A stretch of 64,000 bases of DNA from Flavobacteriales bacterium (GTDB taxonomy: Bacteria; Bacteroidota; Bacteroidia; Flavobacteriales; Flavobacteriaceae). How positions within the stretch are numbered: the first letter of the stretch is position 1; each line of letters opens with the position of its first letter. The stretch lies in NCBI GenBank assembly GCA_027067965.1, contig JAMOUV010000010.1:594958-658957 (forward strand), written 5' to 3'. The position numbers and the translations under genes were made by a program. The notes beneath the pieces were generated by a model. That model searched no databases. It worked only from the letters and a program-made list of their open reading frames with translations, and was not told the DNA's origin. Shown here one piece after another: positions 7,235 to 17,695 of this stretch.

Positions 7235-9079
7235 ATGTGTGGAATCGTAGGTTATACAGGAAAAGAACAAGCATACCCTATATTAATTAACGGTTTGAAA
7301 AAACTTGAATATCGCGGTTATGACAGTGCGGGGATTGCTTTGGAGCAAGAAAATAAAATTGTGGTTTATAAAACCAAAGGCAAGGTATCCGACTTGGAAG
7401 AAATGTTAAAAGGGAAAAATATTTCATCGCATACGGGAATCGCCCATACCCGATGGGCCACCCATGGCGAGCCCAATTCCGTGAATGCACATCCACATCT
7501 TTCTGCATCAGGAAAAATTGCCATCGTGCATAACGGTATTATTGAAAATTATGATGTATTAAAAGATACTTTGATTCAAGACGGAATAGCATTAAAAAGC
7601 GAAACCGATACCGAAATTTTGGTCAACTTCATAGAAAAGGTAAAAGAAGAAACAGGTAAAAATTTATTCGAAGCCACGCAATTGGCTCTTAAGCGGGTCA
7701 TCGGGGCTTATGCCATTGTGTTGATGGATATAGATATGCCCGGCACATTGGTAGTGGCGCGTAAGGGAAGTCCGTTGGTGATCGGACTGGGAAGAGACGG
7801 CGATTATATAGTGGCATCCGATGCATCGCCCATTATCGAAAAAACAAAGACGGTGTATTATTTGGATGATGACGAAGTGGGTATTCTCATGCCCGGCGAA
7901 GAAATGGTGATTACCACGCTGAACAACGAGCGAATCAACCCCAAACTCACCGAATTGGATTTAACGATAGAAGAATTGGAAAAGGGCGGATTCGATTATT
8001 TCATGCTCAAAGAAATATACGAACAACCCAAATCCGTTTACGACAGCATGCGAGGTCGCATCAACACCGAGCAAAAAATTATCCGCTTGGGCGGTATAGA
8101 ACCCTATGAAAATCATATCCTCGAATCCGACAGGATGATTATCGTGGGTTGCGGCACATCGTGGCATGCCGGATTGGTGGGAGAATATCTGATTGAGGAA
8201 TTGGCCCGCATTCCGGTGGAAGTGGAGTACGGCTCCGAATTTCGTTATCGTAATCCCGTCATACGTCCGCGCGATGTGGTGGTGGGTATTTCCCAGTCCG
8301 GCGAAACCGCCGATACACTTGCGGCATTAAAACTTGCAAAAGAAAAAGGTGCGTTGTTATTAGGAATTTGTAATGTGGTCGGGTCGTCCATTGCGCGCGA
8401 AACCCATGCGGGCGTTTATACCCATGCCGGGCCCGAAATTGGCGTGGCTTCCACCAAAGCATTTACCGCTCAGGTTACGGTTCTGCTTCTTATGGCTCTT
8501 CGTTTGGGTTATCTTAAAGGAACCATCGACAGAGAACGCTATGAAAAATTGCTTTATGAATTGGAAAAGGCACCCGAATTAATTGAAAAAGTACTTCAAA
8601 CCGACCTGCAGGTGCAACAGATTGCCCGGGTATATAAAAATGCAACCAATTTTCTTTATTTGGGCCGGGGTGTTAATTTTCCGGTGGCTTTGGAAGGTGC
8701 TTTAAAATTGAAAGAAATATCCTATATCCATGCCGAAGGTTATCCCGCAGCCGAAATGAAGCACGGCCCCATCGCTTTGATTGACGAAAATATGCCGGTA
8801 TTGGTCATAGCCACCAAAAAAGGCAATTACGATAAAATCGTTTCCAACATTCGCGAGATAAAAGCCCGTAAAGGTAAGATCATAGCCATTGTAACCGAAG
8901 GAGATAAACAAGTGGCCGAATTGGCCGATCACATTATCGAAATTCCGGAAGCAAGCGAAGAACTTTCGCCTTTACTGGCCACCATTCCGTTACAACTTTT
9001 GGCTTATCATATTGCAGTCATGCTCGGCCGTGATGTGGATAAACCCAGAAATTTGGCTAAGTCGGTTACAGTGGAATAG
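7235..9079 (+). CDS. glmS: Glutamine--fructose-6-phosphate aminotransferase (isomerizing)
   Basis: GlmS makes glucosamine-6-phosphate from fructose-6-phosphate and glutamine, the entry to peptidoglycan and LPS amino sugars. The protein starts MCGIVGY; Cys2 becomes the N-terminal nucleophile of the glutaminase domain (with RGYDSAG near 28-34 and HTRWATHG near 71-78). Two SIS sugar-isomerase domains follow, with GCGTSWHAG near 306-314, the SQSGETADT loop near 353-361 and a C-terminal tail ending in KSVTVE. Length 614 is normal. It is divergent from a GlmU-like gene and convergent on thiL. Confidence 0.98.
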   Translation: MCGIVGYTGKEQAYPILINGLKKLEYRGYDSAGIALEQENKIVVYKTKGKVSDLEEMLKGKNISSHTGIAHTRWATHGEPNSVNAHPHLSASGKIAIVHNGIIENYDVLKDTLIQDGIALKSETDTEILVNFIEKVKEETGKNLFEATQLALKRVIGAYAIVLMDIDMPGTLVVARKGSPLVIGLGRDGDYIVASDASPIIEKTKTVYYLDDDEVGILMPGEEMVITTLNNERINPKLTELDLTIEELEKGGFDYFMLKEIYEQPKSVYDSMRGRINTEQKIIRLGGIEPYENHILESDRMIIVGCGTSWHAGLVGEYLIEELARIPVEVEYGSEFRYRNPVIRPRDVVVGISQSGETADTLAALKLAKEKGALLLGICNVVGSSIARETHAGVYTHAGPEIGVASTKAFTAQVTVLLLMALRLGYLKGTIDRERYEKLLYELEKAPELIEKVLQTDLQVQQIARVYKNATNFLYLGRGVNFPVALEGALKLKEISYIHAEGYPAAEMKHGPIALIDENMPVLVIATKKGNYDKIVSNIREIKARKGKIIAIVTEGDKQVAELADHIIEIPEASEELSPLLATIPLQLLAYHIAVMLGRDVDKPRNLAKSVTVE

Positions 9080-9146
9080 GATGGAGTAAATTCGGCTGTT
9101 TCGCACCGGCCGTTGCGTTTAATTTTAAAGAAAAATAGTTGCGGGT

Positions 9147-10217
9147 TTATTCGGACTTGTTGCGATTCGAAAAGGCATTCCAACCTTGTGCTTGAATTTC
9201 CACCTTTTTGCCGGCTTGAGTAATTAAAAATGCGCCGGGGTCTTCGGTAAAGTATCCGATGATGTGAAAACCGGGTACATTTTTGATTTTTTCGTAATCT
9301 TTTTGCGAAATACTAAATAGCAATTCATAATCTTCGCCGCCATTCATCGCACCCGTTACGGGATGTATATTAAATTCTTCCAATGCTGGTACCGTTTCCG
9401 CGGCGATGGGAATTTTTTCTTCGAAAATTTCCACGCCATAACCGGATGCCCGGGTCAAATGGATCACTTCGGACGAAAGCCCGTCCGAAATATCGATCAT
9501 CGAGGTAGGTAAGACGTCATGTGTTCGTAACCAGTCAATGGCATCTTTCCGTGCTTCGGGTTTGAGTTGGCGCTCCACCACATAAGAGTAGGGTGTCAAG
9601 TCAGGTTGATGCTGTGGATTGGCTAGAAAGGTTTCCTTTTCGCGAAGCAGAATCAACAATCCGGCATAGGCGGCTCCCAAGTCGCCCGTCACGACTAACA
9701 GGTCATTGGGACGGGCTCCTTTTCGATACACTACTTTATCTTTTTCGGTATAGCCGATGGCCGTGCCCGATAGAATCATCCCTTTTTGGGACGACACGGT
9801 ATCGCCACCTACAATGTCCACACCATAGCGGCGAGCGGCCATTTTAAGTCCGGTATAAAATTCTTCCAATGCTTCGGGCGTAAAGCGGTTTGATACTGCA
9901 ATATCGATCAATAATTGGCCGGGATAGCCGTTCATGGCATAAACATCTGAAAAATTTACCACGGCGGTTTTGTATCCCAAGTGTTTTAAGGGAAAATAAC
10001 TCAAATCGAAGTGGACGTTTTCCACTAACATGTCCGAGGTCACTAAAGTTAATTTTTCCTTGGCATCCAATACGGCTGCATCGTCACCGATGGCTTTGAC
10101 GGTGGTTTCGTTTTGTATCGATATATCCGAAGTCAAATATTCAATTAAGCCGAATTCTCCCATGTCCGCTATACTTTCCGGCGGCCGGTTTTGTTTCTGT
10201 CCGTTTTGTTCATTCAT
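9147..10217 (-). CDS. thiL: Thiamine-monophosphate kinase
   Basis: ThiL phosphorylates thiamine monophosphate to thiamine diphosphate using ATP. The 356-residue sequence shows the AIR-synthase fold motifs: GEFGLIEYL at the start, IGDDAAV near 43-49, the VGGDTVSS metal-binding segment near 136-143, SMIDISDGL near 240-248 and GGEDYELLF near 294-302. Its start (ATGAATGAACAA) overlaps the 3' end of the upstream thioredoxin-fold gene by 8 bp, so the two are translated from one message. The first 20 residues are polar and not conserved in the family. Confidence 0.95.
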   Translation of the reverse strand: MNEQNGQKQNRPPESIADMGEFGLIEYLTSDISIQNETTVKAIGDDAAVLDAKEKLTLVTSDMLVENVHFDLSYFPLKHLGYKTAVVNFSDVYAMNGYPGQLLIDIAVSNRFTPEALEEFYTGLKMAARRYGVDIVGGDTVSSQKGMILSGTAIGYTEKDKVVYRKGARPNDLLVVTGDLGAAYAGLLILLREKETFLANPQHQPDLTPYSYVVERQLKPEARKDAIDWLRTHDVLPTSMIDISDGLSSEVIHLTRASGYGVEIFEEKIPIAAETVPALEEFNIHPVTGAMNGGEDYELLFSISQKDYEKIKNVPGFHIIGYFTEDPGAFLITQAGKKVEIQAQGWNAFSNRNKSE

Positions 10218-11568
10218 GATTTAAAAAATATTGTAGGATGCTTTGTATTTTTTTAGTCTCGGGCGTTTTTTCGAGTATTTCGAAATTTTTATTTACAAGA
10301 AAATATGTCGGGGTGTATTCTACAAAATATTTCATGGCCATTTCCGTATTTTTTTGTCCCGTGACATAAGCGTTTTTCCAATTTTTAAACGGTTTGGAAA
10401 ATGCTTTCCATTGTTCGGGATTTTCTTCCAATCCGATGGCCACCACCTGAAGTTTGCCGGTATATTTTTCATTAATCATTTGATAAACCATTGGAATTTG
10501 CTTGCGACAATGCGGGCAGTCGGAACTGTAAAAAATAATTAAGGTATAATTCGCGTCGGGGTCGAATTTTATGCCGGTCGAATTGCTTAAATATGTTTTA
10601 TCGAATTTGCGTCCTCTTACGGGAAAGCGGTTTTTCGAAATTTGTTCGATAAATTCGTTTTGATTTAGGCCGGGCGGAAGAGATTGATATAATTTTTTCA
10701 AGTAGTCGAAAACCCTATCATCTTCCATAGCGAACATAATGAGCAAGGTTTTCAGGAAAGATGTCCGGGTGGGTAAGTATTGAAGCCGGTCGAATACGGT
10801 TTTTAATCGCCGGATATAAGCATCCGACTTTTCTTTACCGTAGCCGTGAATCGGTATTTTAAATAAATATTCTTGCACCCGGTCAAACAGGACATTGGAA
10901 TGATACAAAACCGTGTCGTTCAGGTCTATTTCGTCGAAATAATGTTGCAAAGCGTAATCCACGTATTCTTTGCGTGATTTTTTCAAACTATCGGGCAGTA
11001 CTCTTTTTCTGGCTTTGATAAAGTGCCAAAGCATCTCATCTTGATGGGCTTTCAGGATGCTATCGGTATGGCGGTCATATTCCGCTTTGAACTCGAGATA
11101 TTTCGTTTGAAGTCCGGGATCGGCATTTTTTTCATATTCTCGCTTGAAATCAATTAATTTTCGGATGACTTGGCGGCTATGAAGCAGATAATCGTAATAA
11201 ATCCGGTTGGTTTTCGATTGTACAACTTCGATTTGTAAAGGATTTTGCGGATTGAATTTGATGTCCACATCTTCGCCGGTATGGATAAACCGGATTCCTG
11301 GCAAATGCTGCGTGTCGTATTGGAGGGCATATTCGCCATGGGGCAATCCGCCGGCGATAAATTTACCTCCTTCGGGCGGAATGCTGTCCAATGCCATGAC
11401 ATAAAACATTTCGGCTCCTTCGAGTTTTTGCAATATCATCCATTTGACCGGATAATAATGAGAAGTGGATTGGAAATGAAGTTGTTGAGCCGCATACCGT
11501 TGAGAGAAGAATAAAAATAATACCGAAAAAAATAGAGGTATAACCGGAATATGTTTGTGATGCTTCAT
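10210..11568 (-). CDS. Secreted thioredoxin-fold protein with CPHC active site
   Basis: 452 residues with a signal peptide (hydrophobic residues about 8-22, cleavage near RYAAQ). The first 300 residues have no motif I recognise; the helical middle resembles the long N-terminal regions of Bacteroidota TlpA/DUF5106-type proteins. The C-terminal 120 residues are a thioredoxin fold: beta strand, Cys351-Pro-His-Cys354, and the cis-proline segment YTPTYF near 418-423. The location and CPHC motif suggest a periplasmic disulfide oxidoreductase; whether it reduces or oxidises is not clear from sequence. It overlaps thiL by 8 bp. Confidence 0.8.
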   Translation of the reverse strand: MKHHKHIPVIPLFFSVLFLFFSQRYAAQQLHFQSTSHYYPVKWMILQKLEGAEMFYVMALDSIPPEGGKFIAGGLPHGEYALQYDTQHLPGIRFIHTGEDVDIKFNPQNPLQIEVVQSKTNRIYYDYLLHSRQVIRKLIDFKREYEKNADPGLQTKYLEFKAEYDRHTDSILKAHQDEMLWHFIKARKRVLPDSLKKSRKEYVDYALQHYFDEIDLNDTVLYHSNVLFDRVQEYLFKIPIHGYGKEKSDAYIRRLKTVFDRLQYLPTRTSFLKTLLIMFAMEDDRVFDYLKKLYQSLPPGLNQNEFIEQISKNRFPVRGRKFDKTYLSNSTGIKFDPDANYTLIIFYSSDCPHCRKQIPMVYQMINEKYTGKLQVVAIGLEENPEQWKAFSKPFKNWKNAYVTGQKNTEMAMKYFVEYTPTYFLVNKNFEILEKTPETKKIQSILQYFLNHE

Positions 11569-11596
11569 ATATTCATGTTTTTTGAATAGGTGATTA

Positions 11597-12061
11597 TTAC
11601 CCGTTTTCGTTCAAAAACCTTACCAATTTTTCATCGACCTTTTCAAAAATCTTTCGCCAATCATCAGGGACGGCGATACTTTTTTCTTCAAGGAAATTAT
11701 AAGCCACCAATACCGAATAGGCCACGGCTACCGGTTCCTTGCCATTGGTAATTAAATTTACAAAGGTAACGCTTCTATTTCCTATTTTTCCGACACCCGT
11801 GTAAATATGCACATCGTCAAATAGAAAAAGCGGCCTAAGGTATACGATATGATTGGTGCCCAAAATAAATCCGCGAGATTTCCAGTCAATCATTCCGTCC
11901 AGATAACGTTTCATATAATCCAAACGACCGAACTCCATATAGGAAGGATAGACCGAATTGTTTACATGATTAAAAGTATCCAAATCACGATATCTCACTT
12001 TCAACCGGGCATGCGATTGAAACAGATCGGTGCGAAGTTGCTTGAGCAAGCGGTCATCCAT
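11597..12061 (-). CDS. 4HBT-type acyl-CoA thioesterase
   Basis: A 154-residue single hot-dog-fold protein. The motif YRDLDTFNHVNNSVY (residues 24-38) is the active-site strand and helix start of the 4-hydroxybenzoyl-CoA thioesterase / YbgC group, and the following EFGRLDYMKRY is also typical. It should hydrolyse an acyl-CoA or acyl-ACP thioester in the cytoplasm; the substrate cannot be inferred. It is 28 bp upstream of the thioredoxin-fold gene on the same strand. Confidence 0.87.
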   Translation of the reverse strand: MDDRLLKQLRTDLFQSHARLKVRYRDLDTFNHVNNSVYPSYMEFGRLDYMKRYLDGMIDWKSRGFILGTNHIVYLRPLFLFDDVHIYTGVGKIGNRSVTFVNLITNGKEPVAVAYSVLVAYNFLEEKSIAVPDDWRKIFEKVDEKLVRFLNENG

Positions 12062-12309
12062 TCATTTAAAATTTTTTGTATGTAAAAATAAGCGTTATGT
12101 TTTGATAAAAAAAGAAATTTGCCGGAGATTTTTTGCAAAAAAGAATGAGGAATGGAGTTTTCGGTTATGTTAAAATTAGATTTTTCTACGATTTTCAAGT
12201 AAATGGCATAAAACTTGAGACCGGAAAGAGAGACAGACCGAATGTGAAAAGAAAATTAGGCGTAAATTGTAGGAGAAATATTACCGGCGTTTCATATAAA
12301 ATCAGAAAA

Positions 12310-12705
12310 ATGAAAAAAATCTATCTGTTATTATTTTTGTTTTCGGCAAGCATTTTAACCGCTCAGGAAATTGAGTTGGAAGACGGCGTTTTGTATTTGG
12401 ATGACAAGGCGTGTTTAAAAATAAATTCATTGGGGATGAATAGTTATGAAATTATTTCTTTGGACGGAAAAAACAGCGTGATTGTCAAAACTTTTACCAC
12501 TCAAAAAAAATACGTGCCGGAATTTCAAACGAAATTATTTTTTATCGGCCCTGATGAAGCGGCCACATTTTCGGCCAAGGGTATGTATAGCAAAAAAACC
12601 ATTGCCGCTTTATTAATTCGATCCGGGGTGGTGGACCCCGAAAATTGCACTTTTCATTGGGATAAACTCGAAAGACTGCGGATTTTGTTTAATGAAGAAG
12701 AATAA
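12310..12705 (+). CDS. Small secreted protein of unknown function
   Basis: I do not recognise this family. The product has 131 residues with a clear signal peptide (MKKIYLLLFLFSASILTAQ, about 19 residues) and a mature part of about 110 residues rich in E, L and K, with no cysteine pair or membrane segment. A single Cys lies near residue 37 and another near 114. The frame is open as far back as 12133, but the ATG at 12310 is chosen because it begins the signal peptide. It stands alone, divergent from the thioesterase and convergent on the ABC-F gene. Confidence 0.7.
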   Translation: MKKIYLLLFLFSASILTAQEIELEDGVLYLDDKACLKINSLGMNSYEIISLDGKNSVIVKTFTTQKKYVPEFQTKLFFIGPDEAATFSAKGMYSKKTIAALLIRSGVVDPENCTFHWDKLERLRILFNEEE

Positions 12706-12752
12706 ATTTATCCCTACTAAAAGCATTTGGAATAGCAAGATCCTCTGTTAAA

Positions 12753-14405
<1,653 letters not shown>

Positions 14406-14440
14406 CGAAAAAACAACATATCCTCCTTCGGATAATACTT

Positions 14441-14470
14441 AAATAAAAGCGCCCGCTAAGGGGCGCTTGA
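14441..14470 (-). terminator. Rho-independent terminator of the beta-barrel gene
   Basis: The stem AAGCGCCC/GGGCGCTT (14447-14454 and 14461-14468) is followed on the minus strand by TTTTATTT. It separates the barrel gene from the ABC-F gene. Confidence 0.85.
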
Positions 14471-14494
14471 AAATAATTTCAACACAAGATCAGT

Positions 14495-15253
14495 TTATTT
14501 TATCCAGTAAGTTAAACTAACCGATAAGGTTCGGAAGTTAATTGAGGGATATGTGCCGGAATGACCACCCGAATCATCGAATTTAAACAAACTGCTACCT
14601 TTTAGATCTTGGGCTAGTTTATTTAAATCGGCCAAACCAATTTCATATTTTACATCGAGGGCAAGTTCGGGCGTCATGTCGTAACTTAAACCTCCCGTAA
14701 TACCGAAATCCCAGGGATTTACTACCATTACCTGTTGGGCCAAGTCATTGGCATCCACATCACCGGTGGCAGGAATAATTTCATATTCTTCAACTTGAGT
14801 GGGGATATTATCGCCACTTTTGGTCAGAATGGCTTTACCCATTTGCCAATATGACATATAGGGGCCCAAATGAATACCGAAGTTTCGGAAGGGGAGAAAT
14901 TCCGTATCGAAATTGAACCGAAACATATTGCCCAGCACGTCCAATTTTTCTTTTATGTCTTGTTTGGAAGGTAATCTGTCGGGAATGACGAATCTTTTTT
15001 GAACAAAGTCCAAATTGCCGTTGAACCGAAACCAATTCATTAAATTATATTGGGTAACCAAGCCGGCCTGATAGCCCCAACCTTGTTTGGGTAAGTCTTT
15101 CAGATTATTAAAATCAACGGTTACATTCGAGCCGGTTGCGCCTGCATGAATACCAATTCTGAATTTCGGGATGGTGGGGAGCGAAATACTACTTTCTTGT
15201 GCCAATATGCTTCCCGAAAATAATAGTACCAATAAAATCACTAAATTTTTCAT
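14495..15253 (-). CDS. Outer-membrane beta-barrel protein (PorT/OMP_b-brl-like)
   Basis: 252 residues with a signal peptide MKNLVILLVLLFSGSILAQ. The mature part is a series of amphipathic strands (FRIGIHAGATGSNV, GYQAGLVTQYNL, FRFNGNLDFVQKRF, GITGGLSYDMT, LDVKYEIGL) ending in an aromatic strand, TLSVSLTYWIK, as expected for an 8- to 10-strand outer-membrane barrel. The ATG at 15253 is chosen because it starts the signal peptide; the frame extends 12 codons further to 15289. Function unknown: similar barrels serve as porins or as type IX secretion parts, and nothing decides between these. Confidence 0.8.
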   Translation of the reverse strand: MKNLVILLVLLFSGSILAQESSISLPTIPKFRIGIHAGATGSNVTVDFNNLKDLPKQGWGYQAGLVTQYNLMNWFRFNGNLDFVQKRFVIPDRLPSKQDIKEKLDVLGNMFRFNFDTEFLPFRNFGIHLGPYMSYWQMGKAILTKSGDNIPTQVEEYEIIPATGDVDANDLAQQVMVVNPWDFGITGGLSYDMTPELALDVKYEIGLADLNKLAQDLKGSSLFKFDDSGGHSGTYPSINFRTLSVSLTYWIK

Positions 15254-15641
15254 AGTTTTAATTTTTTGATTACACGAATAATTTTTCAAAAATTATACCG
15301 TAAAGATAAAAAATAAAACATAATTCAATAAATTATGACTTTTGTTCAATTAATAATAATTTTTATTCCATAAATAAGAAAAAACGCATATTTTGCCGTT
15401 TGGAATAGGTTATTTATAAAGGAATTCATTTGTCGAAAGTGAGGGGAAGCAATAATCTTAAATCAATTTGTCGTTTTATTCAAAGATTAAAAAAATAAGA
15501 TATTTTCGGATTAAATATTGATTTGTTATTATGATTTCAAATACCGGTTTTATACAAATGAATCATAATTTTTATACTTTCTTCTCCGTAAGTAATCATA
15601 TAGGAAATAAAGAAGGATAAATTAAAAACCGGGAAAATAAT
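15254..15641. other. AT-rich intergenic region with no gene
   Basis: About 390 bp without a plausible coding frame on either strand and very rich in A and T. It should contain the promoter of the barrel gene; imperfect -7-like sequences (TATCTTTA on the minus strand, about 50 bp before the start) are the best I see. I see no tRNA-like or repeated sequence in it. Confidence 0.6.
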
Positions 15642-15675
15642 TTAAAAAAAAAGAGACCCAAGCAGGTCTCTTTAA
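15642..15675 (-). terminator. Rho-independent terminator of the RRM gene
   Basis: The stem AAAGAGACC/GGTCTCTTT (15650-15658 and 15665-15673) is followed on the minus strand by a run of T. Its stem is identical to that of the terminator at 16149-16178. Confidence 0.88.
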
Positions 15676-15695
15676 TTTGTTCCGGAAATATTCTA

Positions 15696-15944
15696 CTAAT
15701 ATTCTCTCGGTTTTGCTTCGTTTACACGCAAGTTTCTTCCGTCCACTTCGGCTTCGTTGAGTTCCGCCACTGCTTTTTTTGCTTCTTCTTCATTCGGCAT
15801 TTCTACAAAACCGAAACCTTTACTACGTCCTGAAAACTTGTCAGTGATAATTTTTACGGATTCTACCGTTCCGTATTCTTCAAAGATGTTTTTTAAATCT
15901 TCTTCGCTTAAGCGATAAGGGATGTTCCCTACATAAATGTTCAT
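15696..15944 (-). CDS. RNA-binding protein with a single RRM
   Basis: An 82-residue protein that is just one RNA recognition motif. RNP2 is IYVGNI (residues 3-8) and RNP1 is KGFGFVEM (42-49), with the aromatic residues that stack on RNA. Such short RRM proteins are common in Bacteroidota and cyanobacteria, bind single-stranded RNA and are often cold- or growth-regulated; the target here is unknown. It has its own -7 element (TACCTTTG) about 30 bp upstream and its own terminator, so it is a monocistronic gene. Confidence 0.93.
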   Translation of the reverse strand: MNIYVGNIPYRLSEEDLKNIFEEYGTVESVKIITDKFSGRSKGFGFVEMPNEEEAKKAVAELNEAEVDGRNLRVNEAKPREY

Positions 15945-15973
15945 AATACAAAAAATAAATAATTAATAATGTT

Positions 15974-15981
15974 CAAAGGTA
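15974..15981 (-). promoter_or_regulatory. Putative -7 element of the RRM gene
   Basis: Minus-strand TACCTTTG, matching TAnnTTTG, 30 bp before the start codon. No clear -33 TTTG. Confidence 0.5.
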
Positions 15982-16148
15982 AGTTAAATTATCCACATAA
16001 AAAAACCGGGCATGCTTATTCCTACGGGTTGATTTAAATATGAAATGCGGATAAGGAAACGAGGAGGGAGATTCATTCAAGGATAGTTTGAGTTGTATTT
16101 AAGTTGCCTTTTCGGTTAAAGATTTTTTTTATCCGGTATGTTTGTGAA

Positions 16149-16178
16149 ATAAAAAAAGAGACCCGAAGGTCTCTTTGT
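16149..16178 (-). terminator. Rho-independent terminator downstream of the 16200-16904 gene
   Basis: The stem AAAGAGACC/GGTCTCTTT (16155-16163 and 16168-16176) has a CGAA tetraloop and a T-run on the minus strand. Confidence 0.9.
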
Positions 16179-16199
16179 GAATTATGAGTGATTAAGATT

Positions 16200-16904
16200 T
16201 TATTCGGGAATGGTAAATGCACTTTGGTCGATTTTGGAAGGATCGGGATTAACAATCACTTCGGTTAAAGTGGCTTTGGAAATTTCCTGATCGCCCAATT
16301 TGGTAATAATAACTTTAGGGAATTTTACGCCTTTTGTTTCCACATATTCGGCAATTTCCAAAGTGATCGGACCTTGTTCGGATTCTACCATCATATATTT
16401 CACCAAGTGTGTTTTGGGATCGAAATAAACCTTGGCGGTGGAATTTTCATCTTTTATTTCGATGACTTCATATTTCTTTCCATTCATTTCTTCTTGCCCG
16501 AGGTATTTTATCTCTTTGTGTTTCATAAGGGCGGTGGTGACATCGCCATAAAGTTCTTTGCTGGATTCAGAGAATTTTTTTGCGGTTTCTTCGTCCATTT
16601 CGTCATATCCCATGCTTTGCATATTCATGGTGTAACCCTTTCCGTCTTTAATGCCGTAAACGTTCATTTGCATGCCCATCATATTCATTTTCATGTAACC
16701 GTCACCCTTAATATTTTGATAGGTTTCAAATTCCAATTCTTGTCCCATTTGGCTGATATTGCCTTTTTTCAATATGGATTTAATGGAAGATAATTTTTCT
16801 TTTCCACCGATGGCGTCGATGTATTGCTCAATCAATTTTTCACCCTTTTGGGCAAACGTCATGCTGGCCACAAATACTAAAATAATGCTTAAAATGTTTT
16901 TCAT
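16200..16904 (-). CDS. Secreted LolA-like / outer-membrane lipoprotein-sorting-like protein
   Basis: 234 residues with a signal peptide (MKNILSIILVFVASMTFAQ). The mature protein begins KGEKLIEQYIDAIGGKEKLSSIKSI (split here at about residues 20-44), a pattern common in Bacteroidota zinc-protease-associated and lipoprotein-sorting-like proteins, followed by Met-rich beta strands (GYMKMNMMGMQMNVYG) and VYFDPKTHLVKYM. The fold is probably the half-barrel seen in LolA/LolB; no enzymatic motif is visible. The ATG at 16904 avoids overlap with the upstream lipoprotein gene (4-bp gap) and starts the signal peptide; 16928 is the longer alternative. It is last in a run of minus-strand genes from 18139. 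Confidence 0.7.
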   Translation of the reverse strand: MKNILSIILVFVASMTFAQKGEKLIEQYIDAIGGKEKLSSIKSILKKGNISQMGQELEFETYQNIKGDGYMKMNMMGMQMNVYGIKDGKGYTMNMQSMGYDEMDEETAKKFSESSKELYGDVTTALMKHKEIKYLGQEEMNGKKYEVIEIKDENSTAKVYFDPKTHLVKYMMVESEQGPITLEIAEYVETKGVKFPKVIITKLGDQEISKATLTEVIVNPDPSKIDQSAFTIPE

Positions 16905-16908
16905 GTGT

Positions 16909-17694
16909 TTAAAATTTTTGTTTTTCAATATAATTAATTTTTATTTGTTTCCAAATTACTTTAAATGGCTGGGGATTCTTTTCTTTTTTTACTATCCAAT
17001 AGTGTGCCAAATAGATATTTTCTACCGGTCGAAAATCCATAAAATCGATTCGGAATATCATTTTGCCGTCAGGTTCCCATTTTTCCAAACGTATTAAATA
17101 ATGATGGGTTTTATCAAAAAAGAAATGCCATTTTGTTCCTTGATAAGTAGTGGAGAATGCATCCACATCTCTTCCGTCCAAATTTTTAAAATCGAGAAGT
17201 TTTACGAATTCCGTTTCGGGATGGTATTTAAATAGATAAAAAGGCAGAAATATCCAATCGCTTTTCAGATGAAAATCAAGTGTTTTCTGCTCCTCGTAAT
17301 TCAGTTTTTCATAGTTGATTCCCGTCCATTTTGCTTTTTTAGCCGGGGTGTAGATTACGGGAAAAATTTGTCTGCCGGCATAAGTGGTTTTTACCCATAG
17401 GGTATGATTCCGCTGATGGTAGTATTTTACAAAAACTTTTTTTCCTTGATCGATTACCGTTCCCGAATAGGATAAGGAATTAATTTTTTCGGTTCCGCCG
17501 GGTGCAAGGGCATGTTCATAGGCGGACATTAAATTACTTAGTTCATTGCGTTTTAATTTTTCGTAATGTGTTTGATGAGTGCGGTTGGTATTTTGATCGC
17601 GTGTAATAATATTTTTTTTCGACTTACAAGAAATCGAAAATATCAATATGCCGGTCAGGAGGATGCTAAAACGAAAAATAAATTTTAATTTCAA
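16909..17694 (-). CDS. Lipoprotein of unknown function
   Basis: 261 residues beginning with a hydrophobic signal and a Cys at residue 23 (SISCKSKK), fitting a lipoprotein with a Bacteroidota-style lipobox. The mature part has a Lys/His-rich N-terminal region and then many aromatic beta strands (KVFVKYYHQRNHTLWVKTTY, split near residues 87-106, and WHFFFDKTHHYLIRLEKWEPDG-like segments), resembling lipid-binding half-barrels such as LolA/DUF4292. I do not recognise a named family. It sits 1 bp after the TerB-like gene and 4 bp before the next gene, so all three are likely one operon. Confidence 0.65.
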   Translation of the reverse strand: MKLKFIFRFSILLTGILIFSISCKSKKNIITRDQNTNRTHQTHYEKLKRNELSNLMSAYEHALAPGGTEKINSLSYSGTVIDQGKKVFVKYYHQRNHTLWVKTTYAGRQIFPVIYTPAKKAKWTGINYEKLNYEEQKTLDFHLKSDWIFLPFYLFKYHPETEFVKLLDFKNLDGRDVDAFSTTYQGTKWHFFFDKTHHYLIRLEKWEPDGKMIFRIDFMDFRPVENIYLAHYWIVKKEKNPQPFKVIWKQIKINYIEKQKF

Positions 17695-17695
17695 A

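Noticed and set aside
7201..7235. glmS ribozyme in the glmS leader
   Set aside because: The predicted leader is under 20 nt and shows none of the ribozyme core.
12133..12309. N-terminal extension of the secreted protein at 12310
   Set aside because: The extension is basic and lies before a textbook signal peptide, which must be at the N-terminus.
16073..16255. 60-codon minus-strand frame before the terminator at 16149-16178
   Set aside because: It crosses a clear terminator and the end of the neighbouring gene and has no motif.
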